Shown here: piece by piece, positions 35,601 to 46,441 of the stretch | Position numbering within the stretch: the stretch's first letter is position 1 | How the letters are laid out: every line of letters starts with the position of its first letter | Assembly: GCA_023374045.1 (NCBI GenBank) | Contig: CM041777.1 | Location: 479,795,594 to 479,859,593, forward strand | Direction: 5' to 3' | Length of the DNA: 64,000 bases | Source of the DNA: Limonium bicolor | Taxonomy: Eukaryota > Streptophyta > Magnoliopsida > Caryophyllales > Plumbaginaceae | Program-made: the position numbers and the translations under genes | Notes under the pieces: generated by a model | The model's database searches: none | What the model was told of the DNA's origin: nothing | The model's input: the letters and a program-made list of their open reading frames with translations, nothing else

Positions 35601-36505
35601 TGCCAAAATCGGCTAGAGCAACAAGGAACAACAAGGGTTTAGCTTATGAATTTCGTTTTGCCATTTAGGCTAGAAAAAGATGGAGCTTTTGAAGAGATTT
35701 TTACCTTAGAAGAACAAGGAGACCAAGGTGGTTCTAATGGTGGTGTTGAAGCTTCAAATGGGATATACCCACAAAATCGAAATTGCTCCTTTTTGGATTT
35801 TGGAAAGATGGAAGTGTAGCTCTTGGAGAGAGGAACACAATGGTGGTGTTTTTATAATTTTTGGAGAAGTGTGGAGGGAGTTACAAAGGAGAGAAGGTGG
35901 TGCTTTGTGTGGGTTTCTCTATTTCTCCATGGCCATCGGTTGCAATGGAAGAAAGAAAGAAAATCAGAGAAGAAGAAGGAGGGGCTTCACGTGAGAGAGG
36001 GAGAAATGAGATAGGAGAGAGAGTAAAAGGTGAGGTGAGTGTTTACTTAATTATTTTTGTTTTTAGTTAATAAGAGAGGAGTGTGTGAGAGAGGGGTGTG
36101 AGGGGGTCCAAATCGGACACAGCACACACACACAATCACTTTTACTTTTTATTTTCAAAGTGGACACATATACTTTGGTTATTTATGTTTCTACCCCACA
36201 ACTTCCCGTTTTTGACAGTTTTTACTAATCTCTCGTTTATTGATTTTATTGGTCCTAAAGCTTCATTAATATTTATTAATGATTATTTAGTTGACCAAAA
36301 TTGTTACGAGTCTATTTGACCCGCTTAAAGACACGTTTTCCCGGTTACCTCGAAAAACGCGCTTTAAGGTTCGTTGGTGGCTTTAATCCATTTTAAGGAT
36401 CCGTTTTCTTCGGGATTTGTTCCCTAATAATTATTTATACTTAATTAAGCTTCTAAATTACTTATTAGCCTAATTAATCACTATTTTTAAATACGGGGTA
36501 TTTCA
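32655..36505 (-). mobile_element. Element D 5' LTR
   Basis: 3851 bp copy of 22279-26088, with indels of 1-5 nt and few substitutions. Parts (for example around 35760-35900) also match LTR B, so the LTR families are related. Confidence 0.95.
34298..34640 (-). repeat. GC-rich hairpin array in D 5' LTR
   Basis: Second copy of the array at 23914-24258, with small indels. Confidence 0.9.
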
Positions 36506-36510
36506 GTGAA
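36506..36510. repeat. TSD of element D, right
   Basis: GTGAA after GGGGTATTTCA; pairs with 22274-22278. Confidence 0.9.
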
Positions 36511-37000
36511 CATTAGTTGTATAGATAAGTTGAAATCTGTCAAACCGAAATATGTAAACTGCTGCTGTATAAATGTGAACTGATGCACATATACATATAT
36601 AAACCGTCTGCATATAGGTATAGTTGAACAGGTGGTGATCTTTGATGAGTGAACAAACTAGTGTGGTGAAACCTTAAGTTTTTAGGGGATACCATGTCAA
36701 ATTTAGAGAGAAAACTATGTCACTTAGAAGCTGGTAGCAATTGTAGAAGAAGAATGAGAATGAATCAGAAGCAGCAGCAGCAACTCGTAGAACTGCAACA
36801 GGAAGAAAGAAATGAAATAGTGAAAATGGTGAGATAGCAGTAGGGTGAGAGAATTGATTTTGGTGAGGGATTTAGGTGAGTTAGATACTTGGATAAGTAG
36901 TTAAACACATAATATTAACATTAGAAACCATAGGGAAGTGATTAAAGGAAGAAGACAATGAAACAGAGCATGGAAATATTTTAGTCGTAACAGACCATTG

Positions 37001-37186
37001 TTGGTCCGGGACCTAGGTCTTACATTAAGGCCCGGACCAACCATTCAAAAATAACCGTGAGTTACCAATTTACTTCTGGTCCGGGACTTGTCCCTGGTAC
37101 AAGGTCCCGGACCACTTGACAAAATCAATACGAGTGTACAACTACTTATGGTCCGGGACTCAGGAGCTGGACAAGGTCCCGGACCA
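37001..37186 (+). repeat. Three GC-rich hairpins in LTR B
   Basis: Inverted repeats at 37001-37040, 37077-37114 and 37149-37186, spaced 72-75 bp. Outer arms TGGTCCGGG and CCCGGACCA are as in LTR C, but the inner arms read GGGAC...GTCCC instead of GGGTTTG...CAAACCC. Confidence 0.95.
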
Positions 37187-38454
37187 ATACTATAATTCAC
37201 CCGAGAGAAATTTTAAAGGGCTGAAAGATAAGGTAATGTTTGGATATGGTTACATAAGTTACTTAAGACTTAAGTAATCATAAATAAGAGTTATTAGGAG
37301 TATAAACAAACTAGAATAAGAATGTGAAGTAAGTAAATAATGAAAATGAAATTGTATAAGTAAGAAATAGTAAGTATGTAAAGTGAACGGTAATGTTAGT
37401 ATAAGATAATTAGTACCTAAGTAATGATGTTTAAGGGTCATTTTTGGTATAAACAGGTATGAGGAGTAATTAAGGAAATTTCAAGTTTATAAACCTTAAG
37501 ATAAACCGAACCAATGAGATAACGGGGTAAGTATGGGAGTAGTAATTCTTTACGTACCGTATGAACATAGTATTAATGACATGTTTGAAACATTATCAGT
37601 GGAACAAGTGTGAACCAAGGAACGAGGGAACACATGGTAAAGCTAACTCCGGTGAAAGGTATGATTTTCTCATGCCCCGTATGCTAACCAAGTTACGTTG
37701 ATTTGTATGCTGTATGCCGGCTAATCAAGACTAAAGCATGAAAACGGTTTATTGCCTTCATTATATGTCTTGATGTATGTTGTGTGAGCTAACCTTTCCT
37801 GATTGATTGTGTGGCTTCCTTTAGTGCGTAGTACGACTCATAGATGAGTCTTGTTGTGTAGAGGCTCGTAGTAAGAGTCATGTTGTGAACTAATGAAAAC
37901 GTAGCAACGCACTAAACTATCGAATCAACAAACGATAACACAACCCAATGAACTCACTAGTATGTGAGAGAGTGTACGGGAGTAATAACCTCCCGATAAC
38001 GGTAGGAGAACCGAAATGAATGTTCCACAAATAATAAGTAGTGGAAGTATTTAAGTAACCTCTAGTAGAGGAATTAATCCTGGTGCAAGACATGAACCAT
38101 GAGAGTAGTAAAGAATGATGTGGGACCTCCAAACCCCTTAGTAATTAGTCGACCCACTGTGAGAGGACCCGACTGATGTAAGTAATGACCCGAACATGAG
38201 AGTATTCGATATGTTGGGGAAACCCTTAAACCTGAGAATACTAGACGGTAGTAATTCCCTAAGCTGATGGAGGTTATCAAGAGAGATACTTCTAGGCTAA
38301 TCCAAGAGATTGTAAGATACTCCATGAGAGGAGTGTTGGGAAATTGAGTAGTCCGGTAGAAATGGACAATTGTATATTTGGGGAGCTAAGTGTATAGCCT
38401 TCGGATTGTAGGTCCGGTGGCGAGTCTGGTGTATGACCCCGCCCAGAGACCAAG

Positions 38455-38566
38455 TAATGAGTATTGAGTATTGCGTAAGTACGAGTATGTAATGAGTACC
38501 GAGTATTGAGTATGTATGAGTAAGTACTGAGTATTGAGTATAGAGTACGTATGAGTAAGTATTGAG
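38455..38566. repeat. Degenerate GAGTA-rich tandem tract
   Basis: Repeated GAGTATTGAGTA/GAGTACGAGTA phrases; continues after element E at 49185-49385. A shorter version is in LTR C at about 57905-57970. Confidence 0.8.
38562..38566. repeat. TSD of element E, left
   Basis: TTGAG; second copy 49185-49189. Confidence 0.9.
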
Positions 38567-39033
38567 TGAGATCGTATCGAACTCGCACTCAGACTCAGAT
38601 TGCAAAGAGAGCTCCAAGTATTGTATTGATGAAAGCGTACCTTATTACATAACTTATGGTTCTTATTTATAGGCTCTTCTACAGTGTATAACCGTTTCTG
38701 TAGGCCTACATTATTCTAGAATTTCTTAGTTATACAAGGCTTTTTGTGTAACTTCACCCTTCTTTTTGAATAATTACTCCCAACCCTTCGGAGGGGGTTT
38801 TGCTTCGCTTCGGAGGCGAATGACTTTTAGCTCTTCGGAGAGGATCTTTGCTTTGCGTTGGAGGCGACTACTCCTCCGCAGTCTGTCTGTGGTATAGCTT
38901 CCTTGTCGTAAGAGTCCGTTCGTTGGAGTCGGAAGGGGGTTTGGTCGGAGAGAGATCCATCTGTTGTCTCCGTAGGCAGCATATACTCTTTGCTCAGCCA
39001 TTTGATTACTCCGTGCGGTGGAACTCCACTTCA
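38567..39033 (-). mobile_element. Element E 3' LTR
   Basis: 467 bp, TGAGATCGTA to CTCCACTTCA on the plus strand. Confidence 0.95.
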
Positions 39034-39612
39034 TCAGTCCCACAAGATCTTTTCTTGTTCTGCAAGGAAAGATCTTTTCGTTGTTGCTCTTTCTTTGTTT
39101 TTAAATTTTGGTGGCCCGCTCCGCTCCGTTCCCCCTAGTCCCACAAGACCTCTTTTCTTTTCGGAAAAAAGGGAAGGGGTCTTCGGAGTTGTGCTTTTGC
39201 TTTTGTAGATTTCCTACCGTTTGAGACTTTGCGGAGGCCTAGCAACGTGCCTCGCTGCAACCGCCGCCTCCTCGTCTTCTGTAACTATTTTCCTGACACA
39301 TTTGCAGGAGTAGGCCATGATTACTTTGGGTAGAGCGCGCCCAATTTCCGTATTTAAACTCATTCTCTTCCCTCTCCCTTTTTTTTATTCTTTCAAACTT
39401 TCGAACTTCTCTGCTTTGATCCTCTCAAACTTTTGAACTTCCCTGTCTCGTTCCTTCGTGTCTTTATCCTCTTGCGTTTTCTCTACACAGCAACCGTCCT
39501 CCTTCGTCTTCCCTGCCCTTTAACTTCCCGATCTCGTTTTTGCGCTCCTTTTCCCTTCGCACTTTTCCCCTCTACTCGATCGTCCATATTCTGTCAACCT
39601 CTCTTGCTTGTA
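39034..39612. other. Element E region between 3' LTR and antisense ORF
   Basis: Carries the phrase GTCCCACAAGA twice (39037, 39140) and a T/C-rich stretch. It would be the promoter/leader of the antisense ORF and the end of the element's 3' UTR. No clear polypurine tract seen. Confidence 0.5.
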
Positions 39613-42600
39613 ATGGCTCTGTCAAACCCAAGCTCCTCTGTCCCAGCACCGGCGGGGTCGACACTTTTCACCGACGGGGAAAAGTGCGTCGTCGAAGATC
39701 CTGCCGTTCCTTCTGAAGATATCTGTGGGGACTACCCTCGCCAGGGAACCGGCTCCAGCCTCACCGTGACAGACTTAAAGAAGCTCATGAAAGGCATACA
39801 AGTCCCACTGGGGTCGAAGATTCGTGTGCCGGAGCCGACGGCGCACCCTTTCAACTACTTTGGAGATGGTTTCGTGGTGTATCGGGAGCACCTTCACCGC
39901 GGTCTGCGCTTTCCCCCGCACCCCTTTGTCCTGGGTTTCCTCTCCCGTCGGCAGTGCACTCTTGCCCACCTGAACCCTAATGCTCTGGGTTGCTTGCACG
40001 CCTTCCTCTCTGTTTGTGCAGAGAACGATATTACTCCTGATGCGCGGGAGTTTGTTAACTTCTTCACCACCAGGGTGAACACTACTGCTACGGAGGAGGA
40101 CATCTCTGTCTTGGCTGTTTCCGGGTACTCCTTTTTTAAACGCGTGAGCCCGGAGAGTGGCTGGTCCTCCAATTGGTTTGTTTTCTACCCTCCGAGGGGT
40201 ACTTTTATCGGAGTCTCCCACATCGGAGACGTAGCTAAGGGGCAGCTTGCTTCTCCGCTACCTTCTTCCGCAAACCCGTCCCGGTTGGAGACATACTCAA
40301 GAAGTTGAGCTCTTCGGGCTCCCACCCTATCACCTTTTTCTCTCCGAAGAGAGATTGAACAAAACTCGGGCGAAGATCGATCGTACGTATTCTCCTTGTG
40401 TTTCTCTTTCCTTTACTAGTTTCCGGCTAGTTTTCTTACTTCTTTTTTACCACACTTTTGCTCAAATGGGGGGGAAATTTTCCCTCCGCTACAACTGGGA
40501 GCTTGTTGATTATAGAGCTACCGAAGAGAAAAAAGGAGCCCCCTGCTCCTTCTGGTAGGAGTCCCACTGGTAGCAAGACTGCTGGCACTAAGAGGAAAGC
40601 CCCCGAGGGGCCCAAAAAAGTTGATCAGCGTAAAATTAAATTAGTACGAAAGGAAAAGCATGTTACCGAAACGGGTTCAACCACCGACCCCCCTGCTACT
40701 GTTCCTTCGGAAACAGGTACTTCCGTATCTACTCCTTCCTGTAGTCCGGGCAGAGTTAAGAAAGATGTGGATTTAACTCCCATATCGTCCCTCTTTCCTG
40801 ACCTGCATGGCTTTTTTTGCGTAGACGAAGCTTTAACTCAAAATACCGATTCCATTTTTTCCACCGGTATACCTTTCCACAGCCTCTTTTGTCCTTCCCT
40901 TCGCTTATTTCTTGTTTTCCGTTTGATTACTTATGACTTTGTTTTTTGCAGCTCCTGCTCCGCCCTCCGCAGATCCTGAGCCCGAAAGGGAGCGCCGACC
41001 CGTGCGCGGTGTTACAATAAGAGAAGGTGGAGCCCCAAAGGCAAAAAAGACTCGCGAAGCTCCGCCCGGTAAAGGCAAGGGTATTGCCGAGGTTGGTGCG
41101 GAGGAAAAGTCTTCCTCGGATTCATCCGACGGCCCTTCTCTGGGGGCTCCTCCGTCCAGAGCCAGGAGCAAGCATGCGGAGGACAGATCTTCTCCTCCAC
41201 CGCGGGCCGATCCGTCGGTCTACGGTCCTTCTCCGAAATTGGACTGGGGTATCACCGAGGAAATCCGGTTCCTCGCATTCCCTTCGTCCGGGGAATGAGG
41301 TACAAGACCTTTTGGTCTACTGCTGCGGAGGCAGCTAACAATGAAAATGGCATTTTCGCCCCAGGCTCCCATCCGACTCCCTTAAAGCAAAGACTTCGGG
41401 TTGGGGAGGGTAGTTCTGACGCCATTGTCCGCCATTCTCTTCCGGAGAACGTGGCTTTTGATCGCCTCTGGAGCGCTTTAACTCAGGTTTGTTTCCTTTG
41501 CATATCCCTTGTAAAACCTTCAGCTTTATTCTGATACTCTTGTCTTTTAGGCCATGGCGATGGCCCAATGCGTGGAGACCCAGTCTCAATACTCCTCCGA
41601 AGCTCTCCGTTACCATGGGGCCCGTGCGGAGAGATATAAGAAGGTTGCGGATGAAGAGAAGGCTAAGACTCAAGAGGCTTTGGCGCGAGCAGAGGCTCGA
41701 TTTGAAGCCGAAAAGACCGCTCTCCGGGAGGAGATTCAAGAACTTGCCTCCGTCGATCAGGAGGATACTGTTAATAAGCTGCAGGCTTCTTTTGAAGATC
41801 AGAAGCGAGTGCTGGAAGAGGAAGCTGAAGACCTTCGGAGGGTCGCTGAAGAGATCCAGAAGTCCACCGAGGATCTTCGATCTTCTTTTGAATCTGAGCT
41901 GGAAAGAAAGAACCAGCTTCTGGAAGCAGCTGAGGCCAAACAAAATGGTCTCCAAGCCGATCTTGAATCGGAGAGGAAGAACCTGGCGGAGGCGCAAGCT
42001 AGTCTTGAATCGGAGAGGCAGAAGCTTGCGGAAGCCGCTCTTCGGATTGAAGAGCTTGAGGCGGAGGTGGAAGCTCAGAAGAAAAAGGCTTCCGGTAACT
42101 TTCATATCTTCGAAAGCCTCTTGTTTTCTTTGTTTTTTTTTTTGCTAACCCGTTGTATTTTTTCGCAGAAAATCCAAGTCCTTCGTCGGAGGCTGCTCGA
42201 AGCTCCGACTTTTGGCTTAAAAAGGTGTCTGTACTTAAAGCGTCGCTAATTACTTCGGAGTCGGAGAGAGATCGATACCGGAGCCTTACTCATTCCTACG
42301 AGAACCAGGTTGCAAAGCTGAAGGGGGCCCTCAAGGAGACACGATCGGAACTTCAAGCGGAGGACCGCTCTGTTTCAGGCCTTAAAGAGGCGCTCTCTTC
42401 TCAATGTCGCAAGTTTGCTGGAGAGAGCCAACGGATCGTGTCGGAGTTCTTCTCTGAGAGACAGCAATCTGTTGATGAAGCTCTTTATGAAAGCCTGGAG
42501 TTTGAAGCGCTTGCCCGTGCTACCGGATATCATGTGGAATTAGCAAGGTTTTCACGCCCTGCGGGGAATACATGTTTTGCCCCATCCTTTATGGGATCGG

Positions 42601-42740
42601 TTGCCGCGCGGGCTCGGAGTGACGCCGCCCTTTCTCCGGTAGGCGAGAAGGAAGACTCCGAAGGAAGCACCTCGACCCTCCAGAAGCGAACACATGAGTC
42701 CGAAAAGCTTGCGGAAGACCCTTCAGAGCCTGCAACATAA
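39613..42740 (+). CDS. Element E antisense ORF, putative gypsy-type transposon domain plus coiled coil
   Basis: Runs opposite to gag-pol. Exon 1 (39613 to about 40382) has MALSNPSS, LKKLMKGIQVP, FVVYREHLHRGLRFPPHPF, NALGCLHAFLSVC and NWFVFYPPRG, the signature of the plant 'putative gypsy type transposon' domain (PF04195-like), with one frame break near 40245. Further exons by splice signals are about 40458-40866, 40952-41486 (one break near 41295), 41551-42094 and 42169-42740. Junctions ACCG|GTATAC/TTTGCAG, CTCAG|GTTTG/CTTTTAG and TCCG|GTAACT/TTTCGCAG keep the frame where checkable. Exons 4-5 are a long A/E/K/R-rich coiled coil. The stop is TAA 42738. Function is unknown; such ORFs are known from Tat elements. 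The exon 1-2 junction is unclear. Confidence 0.75.
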
Positions 42741-43395
42741 ACTTTTTCCTTTTTGCTTTAAAGCTTTGTTATAACTATTTGCTGCGGAGTATTCTTATAT
42801 TTGTAATTAATATTTTTCCTTTTATCATACCAACCAGACCTTTCGGGTATGACCGGAGCGACCGGTCTCCCGAAAGTTGGAGACTTTCATTAATGTAGAA
42901 TTTTTAAGTTGCCTTTCATTTTTGTAGAGGGTCTCTTGTTTCAGTAACCTTTTAGTTACACTTTTCTACTTTCACACTCTCTACCACTGTACACATGGTG
43001 AGATCGTCGATTTAACACTCTACCGACTTTGAGCCGGTGAGATCGTCGGATTAACACTCTACTACTGCCAGGACGCTGACAGTGAGATCGTCGAATGAAT
43101 TACACTACCATCGTTGATGGTAGATCGTCGGATACAAATCACTCTACCATGGCCAATGGTGAGATCGTCGGATACATTCTTTGTCTTTCTTTTTTGAAAA
43201 AACCCTTTGTTTCTTGTTTTGTGACGGAGAGAAATTGCGATGCTTTTTGTTTTGTCTGGAAACTTTATATATTATCATCGGCGGATAACATGCTTTGAAA
43301 ACAAGATAACTGAGATCATGAAGCAAAATGCTTTATTGCCACTCTTTGCGCGTTTTTTACCAAGCGACTCTTTAACCTGCAGTTGAAAGAAGATA
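42741..43395. other. Element E spacer between convergent antisense ORF and integrase
   Basis: AT-rich with a hairpin-bearing tandem array (42975-43175). Probably holds both 3' ends. Confidence 0.6.
42975..43175. repeat. Five imperfect tandem repeats with internal hairpins
   Basis: Units of 36-48 bp: ACTCTACC, a variable centre, then GGTGAGATCGTCGGAT. The centres pair: ACCA/TGGT, ACCG/CGGT, ACTG/CAGT, CTACCATC/GATGGTAG and ACCAT/ATGGT. The flanking TGAGATCGT also matches the start of E's LTR. Confidence 0.85.
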
Positions 43396-44441
43396 TTAAA
43401 CATAGAATTTCTTGAGACACTCCGCATGCCAGGAATGTGGCAGATCGTCTCCGTCCACATTTCGGAGCCTATAAGATGCTCGGTCAGTTTTAGCCTGAAC
43501 AACATATGGGCCCTCCCACTGCGGTTGCAGCTTTGCCGGTTGTTTCACTTCTCGGAGCACCAAGTCACCTGCGGAGAAGGACCGTTCCCTTACCTTTTTA
43601 TTGAAATGTCGTTCGATTCTCAATTGTCTCTTTGATTTCTTAAGTCAGCGATCATCCGCCTTTCATCCAAGACGTCCAACTCATCTCGGATGCCCTCATC
43701 GTTTTCTTCTTCCTTGTACCCCTCAACTCTTTTTGATGGTATCATGATTTCCGCAGGTACTACCGCTTCCAGACCATATGTCAATCTGTAAGGGGTTTCT
43801 CCGGTTGGTCCCTTGACAGTCGTCCTATTAGACCATAGAACCTGTGGTAGAACCTCCGCCCACCTTCCTCTTTTTCCTTCCAACTTTCTTCTTAGAGCTT
43901 TCACGATTTGCCCATTCGTATTTTCTACCTGGCCATTTGCTTGTGGATGAGCTACAGAGGCAAATCTCAGGCCAATCTTCCACTCTTCGCAGAAATCTCT
44001 AAAGCTCTTGCAATTGAACTGCGCACCGTTGTCCGTTATGATTACCCTCGGTATACCAAACCGACATACGACGTTCTTCCAAACAAACTCCTCTGTTTTT
44101 CGTGCAGTTATGTTTACCACCGGAAGAGCTTCTACCCACTTGGTGAAGTAATCTACCGCCACATACAAGTACTTATACCTTCCGGGGGAAGCCTCTGGAA
44201 ATGGTCCGACAATATCTAATCCCCACTTCGCAAAGGGGATCGGAGAGGTAATAGATTTCATTTCCGCAGGTGGGTTTCCAACCCTTGGACCATGTAACTG
44301 GCATTGCATGCATTTTTTGACATAGTCTCCGCACATCTTCTGGATCGCCGGCCAGAAGTAGCCCATCCTTAGTATTTTATGCATTACTAGCCCTTCCTCC
44401 TTGGTGGTTGCCGCATACCCCATTATGGACTTCGGTGACAA
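43396..44441 (-). pseudogene. pol: Element E integrase, frameshifted
   Basis: Frame 44441-43620 covers the end of the zinc region (CMQCQLHG), catalytic core GLDIVGPF, IITDNGAQF, QVENTNGQ (D, D, E) and the C-terminal part (TPYRLTYGLEAVVPAE). A break at about 43621 leads to 43623-43396 (FSAGDLVLREV, WEGPYVV, HAECLKKFYV). No chromodomain, as in the Tat lineage. The start of the zinc domain is in the preceding frame (ends NGVCGNHQGG). Confidence 0.92.
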
Positions 44442-45228
44442 GCTCTAGCCCTTGACTTTCCGTCAAACACTTCAATGATGGTCTACCGAAAGATCGCTTA
44501 TAGAGTTGGCCGTTTTCGAAAAAGAACGACGCTGCCCTTCTTTTTATCGTTTTGGCCTCTTTTTCGTCCTCTGGTAGTGTCCCCTCTTGGATATACCGGA
44601 CAATGGGAGTCATCCATGATTCGCCCAAATTAGTCATCTCAACTACCATTGTCTCCGTTTCTTCTATACTTGGGAGCTTCCTTAGTTGTAGCTGAACTTC
44701 TTCCGGTATTCCCTCCGCTATACTTGCCAATTTAGCCAGTACATCGGCCTCTGAGTTTTGGTCTCTGGATACGTGTCGGAGATTGCACTTCGTAAATCTT
44801 GCCCTTAGATCCTGTACCTTTATCAAGTAAAGTTTTAGTTTTTCCTCCTTTGTTTCAAAGATATTCTCACTTTGCCTTGCTACAAGCAAGGAATCAGATT
44901 GCACTTCCAGCTCCGTCACCCCCAGGGCACAGGCTATTTCCAGCCCGTGCACTAATGCCTCATATTCCGCTTCATTGTTCGTTATTTCGAATTCCAACCT
45001 TATTGAATGATTCATTTTCCTTCCATCAGGAGTCTGGATCACGATTCCAACCCCCGCACCAGTTTTACACCTAGCTCCATCCACCCACATCTTATACGGG
45101 ACTTCTCGCTCTTCTTGACGGAAAAAACTTGCCTCGGTGATAAAATCAACCAGGGCTTGGGCTCTTATTGCTGTCCGGGGAACATAATGAATTTCAAATT
45201 GAGTCAGCTCCACCGTCCAAGTAATCAT
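44377..45228 (-). CDS. pol: Element E second, archaeal-type RNase H
   Basis: Contains MWVDGARCKTGAGVGIVI, ITNNEAEYEALVHGLEIA, VQSDSLLVARQ and NSEADVLAKLAS, the D-E-D-D pattern of the plant/archaeal RNase H I type rather than the usual Ty3/gypsy one. It follows the ordinary RNase H, so the element has two, as Tat elements do. Confidence 0.9.
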   Translation of the reverse strand: MITWTVELTQFEIHYVPRTAIRAQALVDFITEASFFRQEEREVPYKMWVDGARCKTGAGVGIVIQTPDGRKMNHSIRLEFEITNNEAEYEALVHGLEIACALGVTELEVQSDSLLVARQSENIFETKEEKLKLYLIKVQDLRARFTKCNLRHVSRDQNSEADVLAKLASIAEGIPEEVQLQLRKLPSIEETETMVVEMTNLGESWMTPIVRYIQEGTLPEDEKEAKTIKRRAASFFFENGQLYKRSFGRPSLKCLTESQGLELVTEVHNGVCGNHQGGRASNA

Positions 45229-45263
45229 TCTTCCGGAGGCGTTTGGGTTATTGGCGATTTGCT

Positions 45264-46441
45264 TTAAGGGCCAATTGTTCGGACGGTGATTCGGTGCGAC
45301 TGGAAATACGGTCTCAGTTTCCTGGATGCAATCACAAGGGCGAACAAAACCTTCTCAATATTGGAATATCTTGTCTCCGCTGCAGTTAAGATCTTTCCAG
45401 TAAAATAGACTGGGATTTCTTTCTTTTCCTCTTCCATGATTAATACCCCGCCGCTACTGCCCACTCTGAGACCGATAGGTATAAGAATAGATCCTGGCCT
45501 GGTGTCGGAACGCCGAGTTTGGGAAGTTCTTGAAGCATTTTCTTGATTTGCTCAAAGGCATCCATACACTCCGTATCCCACTGGAATTTTTTATTTTTGC
45601 GGAGGGTATTAAAAAATGGAATAGACTTTTCCTGGAGTTTGGAGCAAAATCTGCTTAAGGCAGTGAGTCTCCCATTCAAGGCTTGTACGTCTTTAATGTT
45701 TCTCGGTTGAGGAAGGTTGAGGACTGCTTGGGTTTTCTCCGGATCAACTTCAATTCCTCTCTGTCCGACTATAAACCCCAAAAACTTCCCTCGGGTGACT
45801 CCGAAGACACATTTTTCAGGATTTAACTTGATTTTGTATTTATCCAGGGTATTGAAGGTTTCCTCAAGGTCTTCCATGTGCTGAGCTATAGAATCGCTTC
45901 TCACTACTATATCATCCACATATGCCTCCACATTTCGAGACAACTGCCCCCGAAATACCTCGTCAATCATTCGCTGGAAGGTCGCTCCTGCATTTTTCAG
46001 TCCAAACGGCATAACCTTGTAACAAAAAATACCAGTTGAGGTGACAAAAGATGTTTTCTCTTGGTCATTTTTGTTCATCATTATTTGGTTATACCCAGAA
46101 AACGCATCCAAAAAACTCATCACACTACTCTGCGCCGTTGCCGCTACAAGCTTATCTATGGAAGGTAAAGGATAAAAATCTTTCGGACAAGCTTTATTCA
46201 AATCCGTGAAATCCACGCACATCCTCCATTTTCCGTTTGCTTTTTTAACCAAAACTACATTTGATAGCCATTTTGGATAAAAGACTTTCCTAATAAAGCC
46301 GGCCTCCAGCAACCTTTCGACCTCCGTCCGCGCAGCCTCGTCCCTTTCCCTTCCTATAATCCTCTTCCTCTGCCGGATGGCGGGAAACTTCGGATCGACG
46401 TTCAAGTTATGCTGGATAACGCTGGCGTCCACTCCGGGCAT
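45264..46441 (-). CDS. pol: Element E reverse transcriptase and first RNase H
   Basis: Frame 46441-45440: RKVFYPKWLSNVVLVKKANG, WRMCVDFTDLNKACPKD, MPFGLKNAGATFQR and the catalytic YVDDIVV (residues 174-180), then LNGRLTALSRF. It joins with a frame change to a degenerate RNase H (45464-45264: GGVLIMEEEKKEIPVYF, LRPYFQSHRI). The upstream frame overlaps, a one-base break near 46465 separating it from gag-protease. Confidence 0.92.

Larger units (their letters stand above)
22279..36505 (-). mobile_element. Element D: second AlkB-bearing Tekay/Del-like chromovirus, full length
   Basis: Minus-strand element of 14,227 bp. In its own 5' to 3' order: LTR 36505-32655, PBS 32649-32638, gag 32427-30943, AlkB exon 30781-30065, protease 30012, RT/RNase H, integrase and chromodomain to 26525, internal polypurine tract about 26482, 3' tract 26100-26090, LTR 26088-22279. 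Flanked by GTGAA on both sides. The LTRs are nearly identical except for small indels, so the insertion is recent. Several frame breaks interrupt its genes. Confidence 0.95.
36511..38566 (+). mobile_element. Solo LTR B, middle part
   Basis: Non-coding LTR sequence between D and E. Contains three GC-rich hairpins (37001-37186) and, from about 38450, degenerate GAGTA-rich repeats into which E inserted. Confidence 0.85.

Noticed and set aside
41335..42105. 256-codon minus-strand ORF
   Set aside because: Shadow of the coiled-coil exon of the antisense ORF; leucine-rich only because the other strand is E/K-rich.
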